A stretch of DNA of 64,000 nucleotides from Lasioglossum baleicum (lineage: Eukaryota > Arthropoda > Insecta > Hymenoptera > Halictidae), in assembly GCF_051020765.1 (NCBI RefSeq), contig NW_027469118.1, positions 868,001 to 932,000 on the forward strand, in the 5' to 3' direction. How positions within the stretch are numbered: the stretch's first letter is position 1; each line of letters begins with the position of its first letter. The notes beneath the pieces are model-generated. The model made no database searches. It was not told the DNA's origin and saw only the letters and a program-made list of their open reading frames with translations. This document shows positions 39,308 through 48,371 of this stretch, one piece after another. Position numbers and translations under genes: made by a program.

Positions 39308-42300
39308 ATCTTGCTGCAGACTCACCAATTCCGCGCGTAAAAATCTCCGCCCCTCAATTACAAAAGAAGTGTGAATTTTTGTTAGACACGGGTTCGGAGA
39401 TCAATTTAATTCGTGCGTCAAGTCTAGAACCAAATCTACCTATAGATCATACGAACACTATAGAAGTCCAAGGAATAACCGAGGGATCCATTCCAACCCT
39501 CGGTCAAATTAAGATACACTTACAGGGTCAAAACCCTATTGAATTTCATGTCTTGGAAGAAAACTTCCCAATTAACATCGACGGAATCCTCGGTTCTCCC
39601 TTCTTCAGAACAGGAGCCGAGATCTCCTTTGCGAATGAATACATAACGATAGGAAACATTCGGGTTCCCTTCTCGAACCCTTGCGCGCCCACGGCTGAGC
39701 CTCGCGATGAATTGGCAGCAGAGGTTATTTCAATGCCTTCGTCTATGACCAACGATCTCGTTAAAACTCCAGCCGCCAAGCGTGAGGAACATTCGGCAAG
39801 GAACGTTCGAGTGTCTTCCTCAAATCCTCGTGCACCCGCGGTCAGACCTTGCAGAGCTCCGGTGACGGAGGTTATTTCAATGCCTCCTCGGGATTCGATC
39901 GAGTACTCCCTAGAGAAAAACGCCGTGAAAAGCCGGCCGGAATCGAAGGAGACTCGAGAGATATCGGAGTACACTGCGAGAAGTCGGATCGTGGAGCGTG
40001 AGGATCGAGTCCGAACAAAGACTCCTCCGAAATCCGAAGAATTCGTCCTCGAACCTCGTACCGTTGCGTGCATAGCGGTCGACGTCGAAGGACCCAAACA
40101 GGGATATATCCGCCGTGTTAATGTAGCGCCGGATGTATTCCTGGGTGACTGCGTTGTCACCAATCGTAAAGGCAAAGCGAGCCTCCGGTGTTTTAACACC
40201 TCGTCGGAAAGAGTTTCATTTCGATTGCCCCCATTGGAGATGGAAGAAATCGAGTCGTACTCTTCCGACCTTTCTAATTCCGGGTACTATCCCGACGCAT
40301 TCGGTAACCATCCCGACCTTTCTAATTCCGGGTACTATCCCGACGCATTCGGTAACCATCCCGACCTTTCTAATTCCGGGTATCATCCCGACGTATTCGG
40401 TAACCATCCCGACCTTTCTAACTCCGGTAACCAGCCCGATTCTTATTCTAACTCCGGTAACCAGCCCGATCCTTATTCTAACTCCGGTAACCAGCCCGAT
40501 TCTTATACTAACTCCGGTAACCAGCCCGATAAAACCAAGGTCAGAATGACCTATTCCATCGCAAATTCCCACGAAGCTCGCGTGAAAGAGTTATTAGAAA
40601 CTATCCCTATGGATCACCTCAGCGGCGACGAAATGGATCATGTTAAATCTTTGTTAGAAAAGCACAATGATCTTTTCCATCTCCAAGGGGATCGTTTGGG
40701 AAAAACAAACGCGGTGACTCACAAAATCATTACGACGGATGATATTCCAATCCATGTTAAACAGTATCGCTACCCACCAATCCACAAGGACGAAATCAAC
40801 AAGCAAATGTCCGAACTCTTACGGAATGACATAGTCGTTCCATCTAACTCACCTTATAATTCCCCCTTGTGGATTGTTCCTAAGAAAGCGGACGCCGAGG
40901 GTAACAAAAAATGGCGCATGGTAATCGATTACCGCGCATTAAACGAGAAGTCGGTGGCCGACGCGTACCCGCTACCTAGCATTAACGAAATCCTAGATCA
41001 GTTAGGCAGCGCCGCATACTTCAGTGTGTTTGACTTAGCCAGCGGATTCCATCAGATAGGAATGGAGAAGGAGGATGCCGCGAAGACCGCCTTCTCCACG
41101 CCTTTCGGCCACTACGAATTCAACAGAATGCCATTCGGTCTCCGTAATGCTCCGGCTACCTTCCAAAGATTAATGGACACAGTCCTCTGCGGCCTACAAG
41201 GCAACGAACTCTTCGTGTACCTCGATGATATCGTGATCTACGCGCGTTCATTAGAAGAACATTATGCCAAATTCAATAAACTAGCCCGCCGACTGCGCGG
41301 AGCCAACCTCAAATTACAGCCCTCGAAATGCGGCTTCCTTCATAAGGAAGTGGCATACCTGGGACATCAGATTAGTCAAGACGGCGTCAGACCATGTCCA
41401 AAGAAAATTAATGCCGTACAAAATTTCCCACGACCTAAGAACGCGAAAAACGTGCGCGAATTTTTAGGCCTTGCAGGGTACTACCGCAAATTTATTAATG
41501 ACTTCGCTAAAATCTCCAAACCCCTAACCCAACTCCTCGCCAAAGAGCACAATTTCGAATGGGGTGCAAAACAAGAAAAGGCCTTCGAAGACCTACGACA
41601 AGCTCTGTGTGACGAACCGGTCCTTCAATACCCGGATTTCGATAAGCCGTTTAACGTCACCTGCGATGCATCTGGATATGCCATCGGCGCCGTACTAAGC
41701 CAAGGCGAAGTAGGCAAGGATCGTCCCGTTGCCTATGCCTCAAGGATCCTGCAGGGCGCCGAAGTGAACTATTCTACAATAGAGAAGGAGTGTTTAGCCA
41801 TAATATTCGCAGTACAGTATTTTAGACCATATATTTACGGCCGAAAATTTACACTAATCACAGACCATAAACCGCTAGTCTGGATGACGTCAGTAAAAGA
41901 CCCTACGTCGCGCCTCCTCAGATGGCGCCTAAAACTGGCCGAGTTTGAATATAAAGTCGTCTACAAACCTGGAAAAGCGAATTCTAACGCTGATGCCCTC
42001 TCCCGAAACCCAGTTACGTTGCCCCTCTCATGGAGCACCCCTGGAGGCACATCGCCGCCAAGAGCACCGTTATCAAATCCAGGAACCCCTCTCTTCGATA
42101 ACCGCCGAAGGAGATGGGCCGACTCGCATCTTATGCCACCGCCTCAGTCAATTCCCCCGAGGAAGAGGAAATCATCGTCAAACTCAACATCTGAACCACC
42201 ATCGAAAACGCCACCACGCCCTAGGGCGAGTTCAGATGACGACAGCCTTTTGGTATCACCACCCCTAGTACCCGCCTCCAGTCAAGAGGAATCACCCATA

Positions 42301-44631
42301 ACAGGACTAGAGGACATTTTAACCGCCGTCCCCAGCCTAATTCCCCAACCAACGGGACCAAACTGGCTCGATGAAGAAGAAGAAACCTTACCCTCCGAGG
42401 ACGAGGAAGAAAATGAGGAGCCAAGACGACAAGGGAGAATAACGTACCTCCGCGACCGACTAATTATGAAGAAAGATAATTTAGTATGTTTCACAACCCT
42501 GGATGGTCAACCTATAGACCCAGGAGCCGTAGACCTCCATAGACAAAGGAAACTGTCCGACGGTCGAGATCTGACCTTATTCAAAGCAAAGATAAGTAAT
42601 TTCGGTAGCAACAAGCTGATACAGATACCCATCAAACCATCCCTGACTCACGAGGTTTCAACTGACGACCTAAAAGAATGTTTCCGGACATTACTTGATG
42701 TAGCCAACGAACTCAGACTGCGAACATTTTCAATCTCTAAAACCTATATAGACGACAATTCCATGGAGTACGTCTCGAACCTCCTCATCGCAACATTCGA
42801 AGACACCCCCGTACACATATTCTTCTGCGCAAACGAAATCCAGATACCGGCCGAAGATAGATGGAATGATATTATCGCAGAAAATCACGTCTCTGCGTAC
42901 GCAGGGCACAAAGGAATTACAAAAACCCTGAAGAGAATCCGCGAAAGATATTGGTGGAGCGGTATGAAGATCCAGATAACGAACTACGTTAATAACTGCC
43001 TCAGTTGCCAACGTAATAAACTGACCAGGGTAAAAACGCGCCTGCCGATGAGAATAACGGATACACCCGGTAGGGCGTTCGATAAGGTGTCCATGGACAT
43101 TGTAGGGCCCCTTCCAACAACCAACGACGGAAACACATACATCTTAACCATACAGGATCTATTAACGAAACACTCAACCGCAATCCCTCTTAAATCCGCC
43201 GATGCCATCAGCACTGCGGACGCATTTATAAACAATTTTATCTGCCGTTTCGGAACACCTAAAGCCATCCTAACGGATCAAGGAGCCAATTTCACAAGTT
43301 CCCTGATGAAGGCCATCGCAAAACGATTCAGAATAACTCGGCTGCAAACAACAGCCTTCCACCCTCAAAGCAACGGGTCAATCGAGAGATCCCACCACGT
43401 CTTAGCAGAATACCTGAAGCAATACGTCCACAAAAACAACTGGGACAAATGGGTCGATTTAGCAATGTTTAGTTACAATACAAGTGTCCACGAGGGCACA
43501 GATTTCACGCCGCACGAGTTAGTATTCGGCTCTTTGGCACGAGTCCCATCCGCCGATTCCTACTCCTACGAATGCGAAAACGACTCCTATACCCACTACC
43601 TCTCCCAATTGCAAAGAAAGATAACCGAAACCCAGATTCGCGCGCGCGGAAACTTAGTCTCCGCGAAAAGAAAATCAAAATCATACTACGACAGAAGAAT
43701 TAACCCGGTAGAATTCAAGGTGGGAGAACAGGTATTCCTACTCAAAGAACCCTGCAAGGGCAAATTCGATGCGCAATATACGGGTCCTCACGAAATTTGC
43801 GACATCCTAGACTCAAACAATGTAAAAATTAAAGTAGGGAACCATTTTAAGATTGTACATGCAAACAAACTCAAGCGTGCGCCGAATAATCCAACGCAAA
43901 CCCCGCGTCAGCGAAACGTGACACTCATCTGGAAGAAGATAAGGAAAGAACCCTGCCCGTTCTCAGTAGCCCCCACCTCCCTGATGAGATACAGGCAATA
44001 CCAAAGTAATGACGACACTAGCAACTTGACGAAAGACCGTCAGTACGCTACGAACCGTCACGACAGCAGCATCCAAGCGGGACAACCTAACAAGATGTGC
44101 AAACAAGGCAAGATCCATAGGACATCAGACCGTAGAGCCAAGAGGTATCTACAGAACTACCTCCAAGTAATCTGTTTCACGGGAACAATCTACATAACCT
44201 CCGAGGGAAAACAATTATGCTGCACATGCAGTCTCCCTGCTAAGATAGGAAGAACGGAACGCTTCGATCACGTTAGAATGTACGGCATGTACAACACATG
44301 TGAACAATGCAAAGAGAACATCTGTGATGAAAAGCCAGTCTGGGACTGTGCTCCATGCGCTTACCAAATAGCACGTATGCGATCCAGGACGGATTTCCCT
44401 CACAGCCGTAGGCCAGTTATCGAAGAATTCAGTTTCGACTCTGAATCCAATTCCGACTCCGACACTGACTTCGACTCTGACTCCGACTCGGAAGACCTCC
44501 AAACCAGCGATAGTGACGCCACTTCAGACGAAGATGACTGGACGGTGCCATCAAAGGTACACATAGCTGCAGACATCAGGGACCACAATGCGGATCCCGA
44601 CCAGGACGGAACAGCCGAACCTAACAATTAA
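39184..44631 (+). CDS. pol: Pol polyprotein of C1 (PR-RT-RH-IN plus zinc-ribbon-like C-terminus)
   Basis: Frameshift product of about 1815 aa. Protease DTG at 39385-39393, RT YLDD at 41218-41229, integrase HHCC finger from 42886 and DD35E core (Asp 43096, Asp 43276, Glu 43384) all intact. After the point where A's Pol joins the shared tail (IWTQIRK in A, IWKKIRK here), C1 instead carries about 220 extra residues: a basic stretch, a cysteine cluster (44218-44358, C-x2-C-x23-C-x2-C-x4-C-x7-C-x2-C) and a very acidic Asp/Ser run (44440-44540). The cysteine spacing, with K-x2-I-C after one pair, resembles the C-terminal zinc ribbon of piggyBac-family transposases, though the usual His ligand is not seen. 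A role in chromatin or target choice is an inference. Confidence 0.93.
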   Translation, partial: RVRPPDRSQPKAGGRIFNPNYSPHPNGYPDERPVRRFVSAVNLAADSPIPRVKISAPQLQKKCEFLLDTGSEINLIRASSLEPNLPIDHTNTIEVQGITEGSIPTLGQIKIHLQGQNPIEFHVLEENFPINIDGILGSPFFRTGAEISFANEYITIGNIRVPFSNPCAPTAEPRDELAAEVISMPSSMTNDLVKTPAAKREEHSARNVRVSSSNPRAPAVRPCRAPVTEVISMPPRDSIEYSLEKNAVKSRPESKETREISEYTARSRIVEREDRVRTKTPPKSEEFVLEPRTVACIAVDVEGPKQGYIRRVNVAPDVFLGDCVVTNRKGKASLRCFNTSSERVSFRLPPLEMEEIESYSSDLSNSGYYPDAFGNHPDLSNSGYYPDAFGNHPDLSNSGYHPDVFGNHPDLSNSGNQPDSYSNSGNQPDPYSNSGNQPDSYTNSGNQPDKTKVRMTYSIANSHEARVKELLETIPMDHLSGDEMDHVKSLLEKHNDLFHLQGDRLGKTNAVTHKIITTDDIPIHVKQYRYPPIHKDEINKQMSELLRNDIVVPSNSPYNSPLWIVPKKADAEGNKKWRMVIDYRALNEKSVADAYPLPSINEILDQLGSAAYFSVFDLASGFHQIGMEKEDAAKTAFSTPFGHYEFNRMPFGLRNAPATFQRLMDTVLCGLQGNELFVYLDDIVIYARSLEEHYAKFNKLARRLRGANLKLQPSKCGFLHKEVAYLGHQISQDGVRPCPKKINAVQNFPRPKNAKNVREFLGLAGYYRKFINDFAKISKPLTQLLAKEHNFEWGAKQEKAFEDLRQALCDEPVLQYPDFDKPFNVTCDASGYAIGAVLSQGEVGKDRPVAYASRILQGAEVNYSTIEKECLAIIFAVQYFRPYIYGRKFTLITDHKPLVWMTSVKDPTSRLLRWRLKLAEFEYKVVYKPGKANSNADALSRNPVTLPLSWSTPGGTSPPRAPLSNPGTPLFDNRRRRWADSHLMPPPQSIPPRKRKSSSNSTSEPPSKTPPRPRASSDDDSLLVSPPLVPASSQEESPITGLEDILTAVPSLIPQPTGPNWLDEEEETLPSEDEEENEEPRRQGRITYLRDRLIMKKDNLVCFTTLDGQPIDPGAVDLHRQRKLSDGRDLTLFKAKISNFGSNKLIQIPIKPSLTHEVSTDDLKECFRTLLDVANELRLRTFSISKTYIDDNSMEYVSNLLIATFEDTPVHIFFCANEIQIPAEDRWNDIIAENHVSAYAGHKGITKTLKRIRERYWWSGMKIQITNYVNNCLSCQRNKLTRVKTRLPMRITDTPGRAFDKVSMDIVGPLPTTNDGNTYILTIQDLLTKHSTAIPLKSADAISTADAFINNFICRFGTPKAILTDQGANFTSSLMKAIAKRFRITRLQTTAFHPQSNGSIERSHHVLAEYLKQYVHKNNWDKWVDLAMFSYNTSVHEGTDFTPHELVFGSLARVPSADSYSYECENDSYTHYLSQLQRKITETQIRARGNLVSAKRKSKSYYDRRINPVEFKVGEQVFLLKEPCKGKFDAQYTGPHEICDILDSNNVKIKVGNHFKIVHANKLKRAPNNPTQTPRQRNVTLIWKKIRKEPCPFSVAPTSLMRYRQYQSNDDTSNLTKDRQYATNRHDSSIQAGQPNKMCKQGKIHRTSDRRAKRYLQNYLQVICFTGTIYITSEGKQLCCTCSLPAKIGRTERFDHVRMYGMYNTCEQCKENICDEKPVWDCAPCAYQIARMRSRTDFPHSRRPVIEEFSFDSESNSDSDTDFDSDSDSEDLQTSDSDATSDEDDWTVPSKVHIAADIRDHNADPDQDGTAEPNN
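40267..40530 (+). repeat. Coding minisatellite of C1 (3 x 48 bp + 4 x 30 bp)
   Basis: Same repeat families as A with 3 long and 4 short units. Length 264 bp, in frame. Confidence 0.9.
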
Positions 44632-44896
44632 AATATACAGTCAGTTACAGAAAAGTGCAAGTGAAAGTATTAGTGAACAAAGTGATTCCCCACCCACCCT
44701 AAACCCCGAGAAAAGACAGTCGAAAAATGAACATTGCGAATACGACTTGTCGGACATTACAAAACCAGCCCCAGCCCCACGTGCCGACACCGACAACATT
44801 TCAGTGCGACCAGTGTTTCGTACAAATATAGGAAATACTCGCCGAGAACTGTGCTCCCTGCGCGGAGTACCTCCGGACGATGCGTCGCATGAATGA
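44588..44896 (+). CDS. Separate tail ORF of C1 (102 aa)
   Basis: Starts at an ATG inside the end of pol in the +1 frame and overlaps it by 44 nt. Its last about 80 residues (from KSASES) match the C-terminal tail of element B's glycoprotein ORF, and its final part matches the end of A's Pol (KPAPAPRADTDNISVRP). In A and B the tail is fused to another protein; here it stands alone. It may be expressed by reinitiation, or be the remnant exon of a lost env. Function unknown. Confidence 0.5.
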   Translation: MRIPTRTEQPNLTIKIYSQLQKSASESISEQSDSPPTLNPEKRQSKNEHCEYDLSDITKPAPAPRADTDNISVRPVFRTNIGNTRRELCSLRGVPPDDASHE

Positions 44897-44918
44897 GTGT
44901 GATATCGAGTGTTGAGCG

Positions 44919-44962
44919 AGAAATTTCTTCCTTGTAAGAAATTTCTTTTCCGCGTTGGGAGG
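44919..44962 (+). other. 11-bp hairpin and polypurine tract of C1
   Basis: Arms 44919-44929 and 44936-44946 with a 6-nt loop, then TTGGGAGG (44955-44962) against the middle LTR. Confidence 0.7.
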
Positions 44963-46899
44963 TGTTACGTCGTCCGATGTACGACGTTGGCCTTGTACAC
45001 ACACTATGTATACAAGGTCTGATCTGCATAAGATCCACACACCGTCCCCTAGACATAAGAGCATAGTATTAAGATCTCATTATTCTATTGTTCTAATCCT
45101 TATCTCCGTCTCTACCCATCACCATAACTTCACCTTGATCAACACCTTACCTCAGTTTCAACCCATCACCACGACACATAATGCAATAAAGTATTGCATC
45201 ACTCTGGAAGCATCTAGAAGCTTCTAGAAACGTCGAGAAGTCCAAAGACTGCTGCATCAGCAGTCCCACGCTCGTAGAGGGCAATAGGACAGCCACGAGA
45301 CTGCAGCGTCAGCAGAAATGCACGTGCAGTCCCCGGGAGCGAAGACGCTGCTGCGTCAGCGGTTCTCCCACTCCGACGACTGAAGAACAAAGAGACTGCA
45401 GCGTCAGCTATCCCCACTCCGAACGAAGGAGGCAAGGCAGAGCGGACGCTTGCATCAGTCCGCCTTCAGCCAGCGACTCGCACAGACGTGCCTACCTGGC
45501 CTCAGAGTCAGTCCGGCTTCAAGAGCAGACGTGTTCAGTCTAGCTCCGCGAAAGTGAAGTGTGTCGATCCTTCACTCCTAATTCCAATTCCAATTCCAAT
45601 TCTAACTCAACTCAACTCAACTCATACATTATTCCTACAACATATTACTATATCCATTATTCATTAATCCAATTACTACTCCTATTATAATATTACTTAC
45701 ATATTGTATACCAGTGTACTTACCAGTTCTTATTTAATATATCGATGTTATACCAGTGCTTCGATCTTGTTATTCTTGTGTTAGTTCAACACCATCTTCC
45801 AATTCAGTTCTTGCATCGAATACATTAAACTCGTGACATATCCGGACTTGGTCTAAAGTGCGCAGTGGAAACGCTGAGCCGCCAATAAGGAATTTGAAGC
45901 GAGTCATAGAGAAGTTCTCGTGCCACGTCTAGAATTGGTCTAAAGAGCGCAGTGGAAACGCTGAGCCGCCACTATAGACGTGAAGCGAGTTAACTACCTA
46001 AAAGGTTAATAACAAGTGGAAGTTCATTTTCATTATCTTATTAATATTCCACCATTACTATTCCTTACCCATGCGACGCCCACGTCGAGCGGGACGCAAG
46101 TATCAACTTGCTAAATTGAGACGCGCGTTAAGAAATAAAGCGGTGCTCGATCAAATCATTGCCACTACCGAGTGGACAGAACTTCTGGGAACCACCGAGC
46201 ACATTCCGTGTGACGCGTCCGATTACGTTTCTGTATACGGTTGCCCTTGCAACCCTCCTAAAGAGGTCAACCACGCGGACCTCTCGCGAGCTCCGACGCC
46301 AGTTCTACATCCGGTCGATTGTCCAGAGGTGATCGACATAGCCGACGACGACGACAGCCGAGACACGATCATCGTTCCCAGGGTCCGTTGCCGAATCATC
46401 CGTGACGTTCCTCTGCCAGCTCATCAACGTGTCGTCTTGCGGCCAGCATCCAAGGCCACTAACGTCGTCCCGAACCGAGCAGCAGCAACTCTGCCAGATC
46501 TTCCCCACCTCGAGGACATCTGTATAGAAGATCCGATGTACGACACCTACTGTCAGTACCGCCAGTTCCTGCTACAACAATATTATTAGGCGTTAATACA
46601 GCATTGCGGTGAGTCGTATAATGTCTTGTATAATTGCTGAATCTTGTAAACTCACCGTTCTCGTTGCATCCTCTCGCGCGCGATTCTTGTCGGGACACTC
46701 CTTGTAACCGCGTCGGACGTTCTCTTCTTGACTGCATCCATAGCAATATCGGTTGTCCTAGTGCATATGACAGCCCGCGGCTGTCTCGGCACGAAAGACC
46801 ACTCCTCATTTTAATCTTCATATCTCAACCGTCCGTCTGTCACTGTTCTCTTTTCTCTCTCCTGGTACCTGTAACTAAAACACAGTGACGGACGTGACA
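44963..46899 (+). repeat. Middle LTR of element C (1937 bp), shared by C1 and C2
   Basis: Identical in length to, and without noticed differences from, the outer two LTRs. It is preceded by the C1 polypurine tract and followed directly by the C2 primer site, so it acts as both a 3' and a 5' LTR. Confidence 0.95.
46071..46589 (+). CDS. LTR-encoded 172-aa protein, element C middle LTR
   Basis: Identical to 37007-37525. Confidence 0.55.
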   Translation: MRRPRRAGRKYQLAKLRRALRNKAVLDQIIATTEWTELLGTTEHIPCDASDYVSVYGCPCNPPKEVNHADLSRAPTPVLHPVDCPEVIDIADDDDSRDTIIVPRVRCRIIRDVPLPAHQRVVLRPASKATNVVPNRAAATLPDLPHLEDICIEDPMYDTYCQYRQFLLQQYY

Positions 46900-46903
46900 A
46901 ATT

Positions 46904-46920
46904 TGGCGCAGTCGGTAGGA
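46904..46920 (+). other. Primer binding site of C2, tRNA-Ser type
   Basis: Same 17 nt as the other elements, 4 nt after the middle LTR. Confidence 0.85.
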
Positions 46921-47012
46921 CATCGAAGTGGTCGCCGATATTTGCATTAATAAGCCCCGACGCGTGTCAGTGCGAAGTTCACATTTCTTAAATCCCATTT
47001 ATATCTTTCAAA

Positions 47013-48371
47013 ATGTCTCGCCCAATCACGCGATCTCAAAAGGATCTCCGAGCAGATCCTAACGCAGACCTTCCTCCAATGACCGAGGAAGAGTTACTCC
47101 TTTATGCGCAAGACCTCGCCCGTAGAGAGCAATATCTCAAAGAGGAAACTGATTTTATTGCCAAATTGCGTCTCAAATATGAAGAAGACGCACAAAACCA
47201 AAAGAATATGCTCGATGAAATACGAAAAGAGCTTCATAACATCCAAATCACGAGTCAAAGCCTACGTCAACAAACGCCTACACCAGGCCCTAGTAACGTC
47301 TCTAATATGCGGGAACCTTCACCGCCAGAGCCACGCGAAATCCCACAGTATGAACCTACTGGCAATTTTGCTCTAAAACAAGCCGCCGAGCTTGTCCCTA
47401 GATTCGACGGAACTTCGTCTTCCGTCCTACAATTCATACGTGCATGCAAACGCGCGCGTGACACCGTACCGGCCACTGCAGAGCGTGCCCTCACGAAATT
47501 GCTCTGCAATAAACTCCACGATCGTGCTTATGCCGCTATAGAAGGCGAGCACATATCCACAATTTCTGCACTATGCGAAAAGTTACGTACAGTGCTGGGC
47601 CCATACAAATTCGTGGACCAGTACCGTGGCGATCTCGCGAGTGTACTCCAAGCTCCAAACGAGCACATCTTAGACTTCATCAATCGCGTTAAAGACCTTC
47701 GAACCGCGATTCAAGATGCCACAGATATTGGCCTTGATTACGAAGAACTAGATCGCTTCGTAGTAGATTGTTTTCTACGAGGTCTCCTTCCCCAGCTGCG
47801 TGCCGAAGTGCTTCATTGCCCTTCGCGAAATCCTGCCACTGTTTTCGAAGCAGCCATCTCTGCTTACAGGCAGTATGAGTCAGACCAGACTCGTCGACGA
47901 GAACTGATCCGCGAAGAAAAACGAGTCAGCTTCTCTGATAACCGGCCGTATCGCCAGCGTTCCACGTACGAGTCCGCTCGTGACATTCCAGAGCGAACTC
48001 AAGAACGTCGCGATAACAGACCGGACTCGTCTCAGCAGTCCTCGAGAAACTTAAACCGGGACTCTTATCGCTCCCCGACGCCGCAACGGCGATGGGAAAA
48101 TAATCCTCGCGACCAAAACACGTACCGCGATGGTCGCACAGACCGCCCCTCAAGCCCTAACAAATTTTGCAACTACTGCAAAGTCCCCGGGCACGATATT
48201 CACGAGTGCCGTAAGCGCGCTTTTAATAATAATAGGAGGTCGGGAAACGAGTCCGGCCTCCCGACCGAAGCCAACCCAAGGCGGGAGGCCGCATCTTCAA
48301 CCCAAACTACAGCCCGCACCCAAACGGCTATCCGGACGAACGACCAGTCCGACGATTCGTCTCAGCAGTAA
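47013..48371 (+). CDS. gag: Gag polyprotein of C2
   Basis: 452 aa, identical to Gag of C1 as far as I can see. Intact, so C2 can still contribute particle protein even if its integrase is damaged. Confidence 0.93.
   Translation: MSRPITRSQKDLRADPNADLPPMTEEELLLYAQDLARREQYLKEETDFIAKLRLKYEEDAQNQKNMLDEIRKELHNIQITSQSLRQQTPTPGPSNVSNMREPSPPEPREIPQYEPTGNFALKQAAELVPRFDGTSSSVLQFIRACKRARDTVPATAERALTKLLCNKLHDRAYAAIEGEHISTISALCEKLRTVLGPYKFVDQYRGDLASVLQAPNEHILDFINRVKDLRTAIQDATDIGLDYEELDRFVVDCFLRGLLPQLRAEVLHCPSRNPATVFEAAISAYRQYESDQTRRRELIREEKRVSFSDNRPYRQRSTYESARDIPERTQERRDNRPDSSQQSSRNLNRDSYRSPTPQRRWENNPRDQNTYRDGRTDRPSSPNKFCNYCKVPGHDIHECRKRAFNNNRRSGNESGLPTEANPRREAASSTQTTARTQTAIRTNDQSDDSSQQ
48242..48290 (+). 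promoter_or_regulatory. -1 frameshift signal of C2
   Basis: GGGAAAC at 48242-48248, stem arms 48255-48263 and 48282-48290. Same as C1. Confidence 0.87.
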
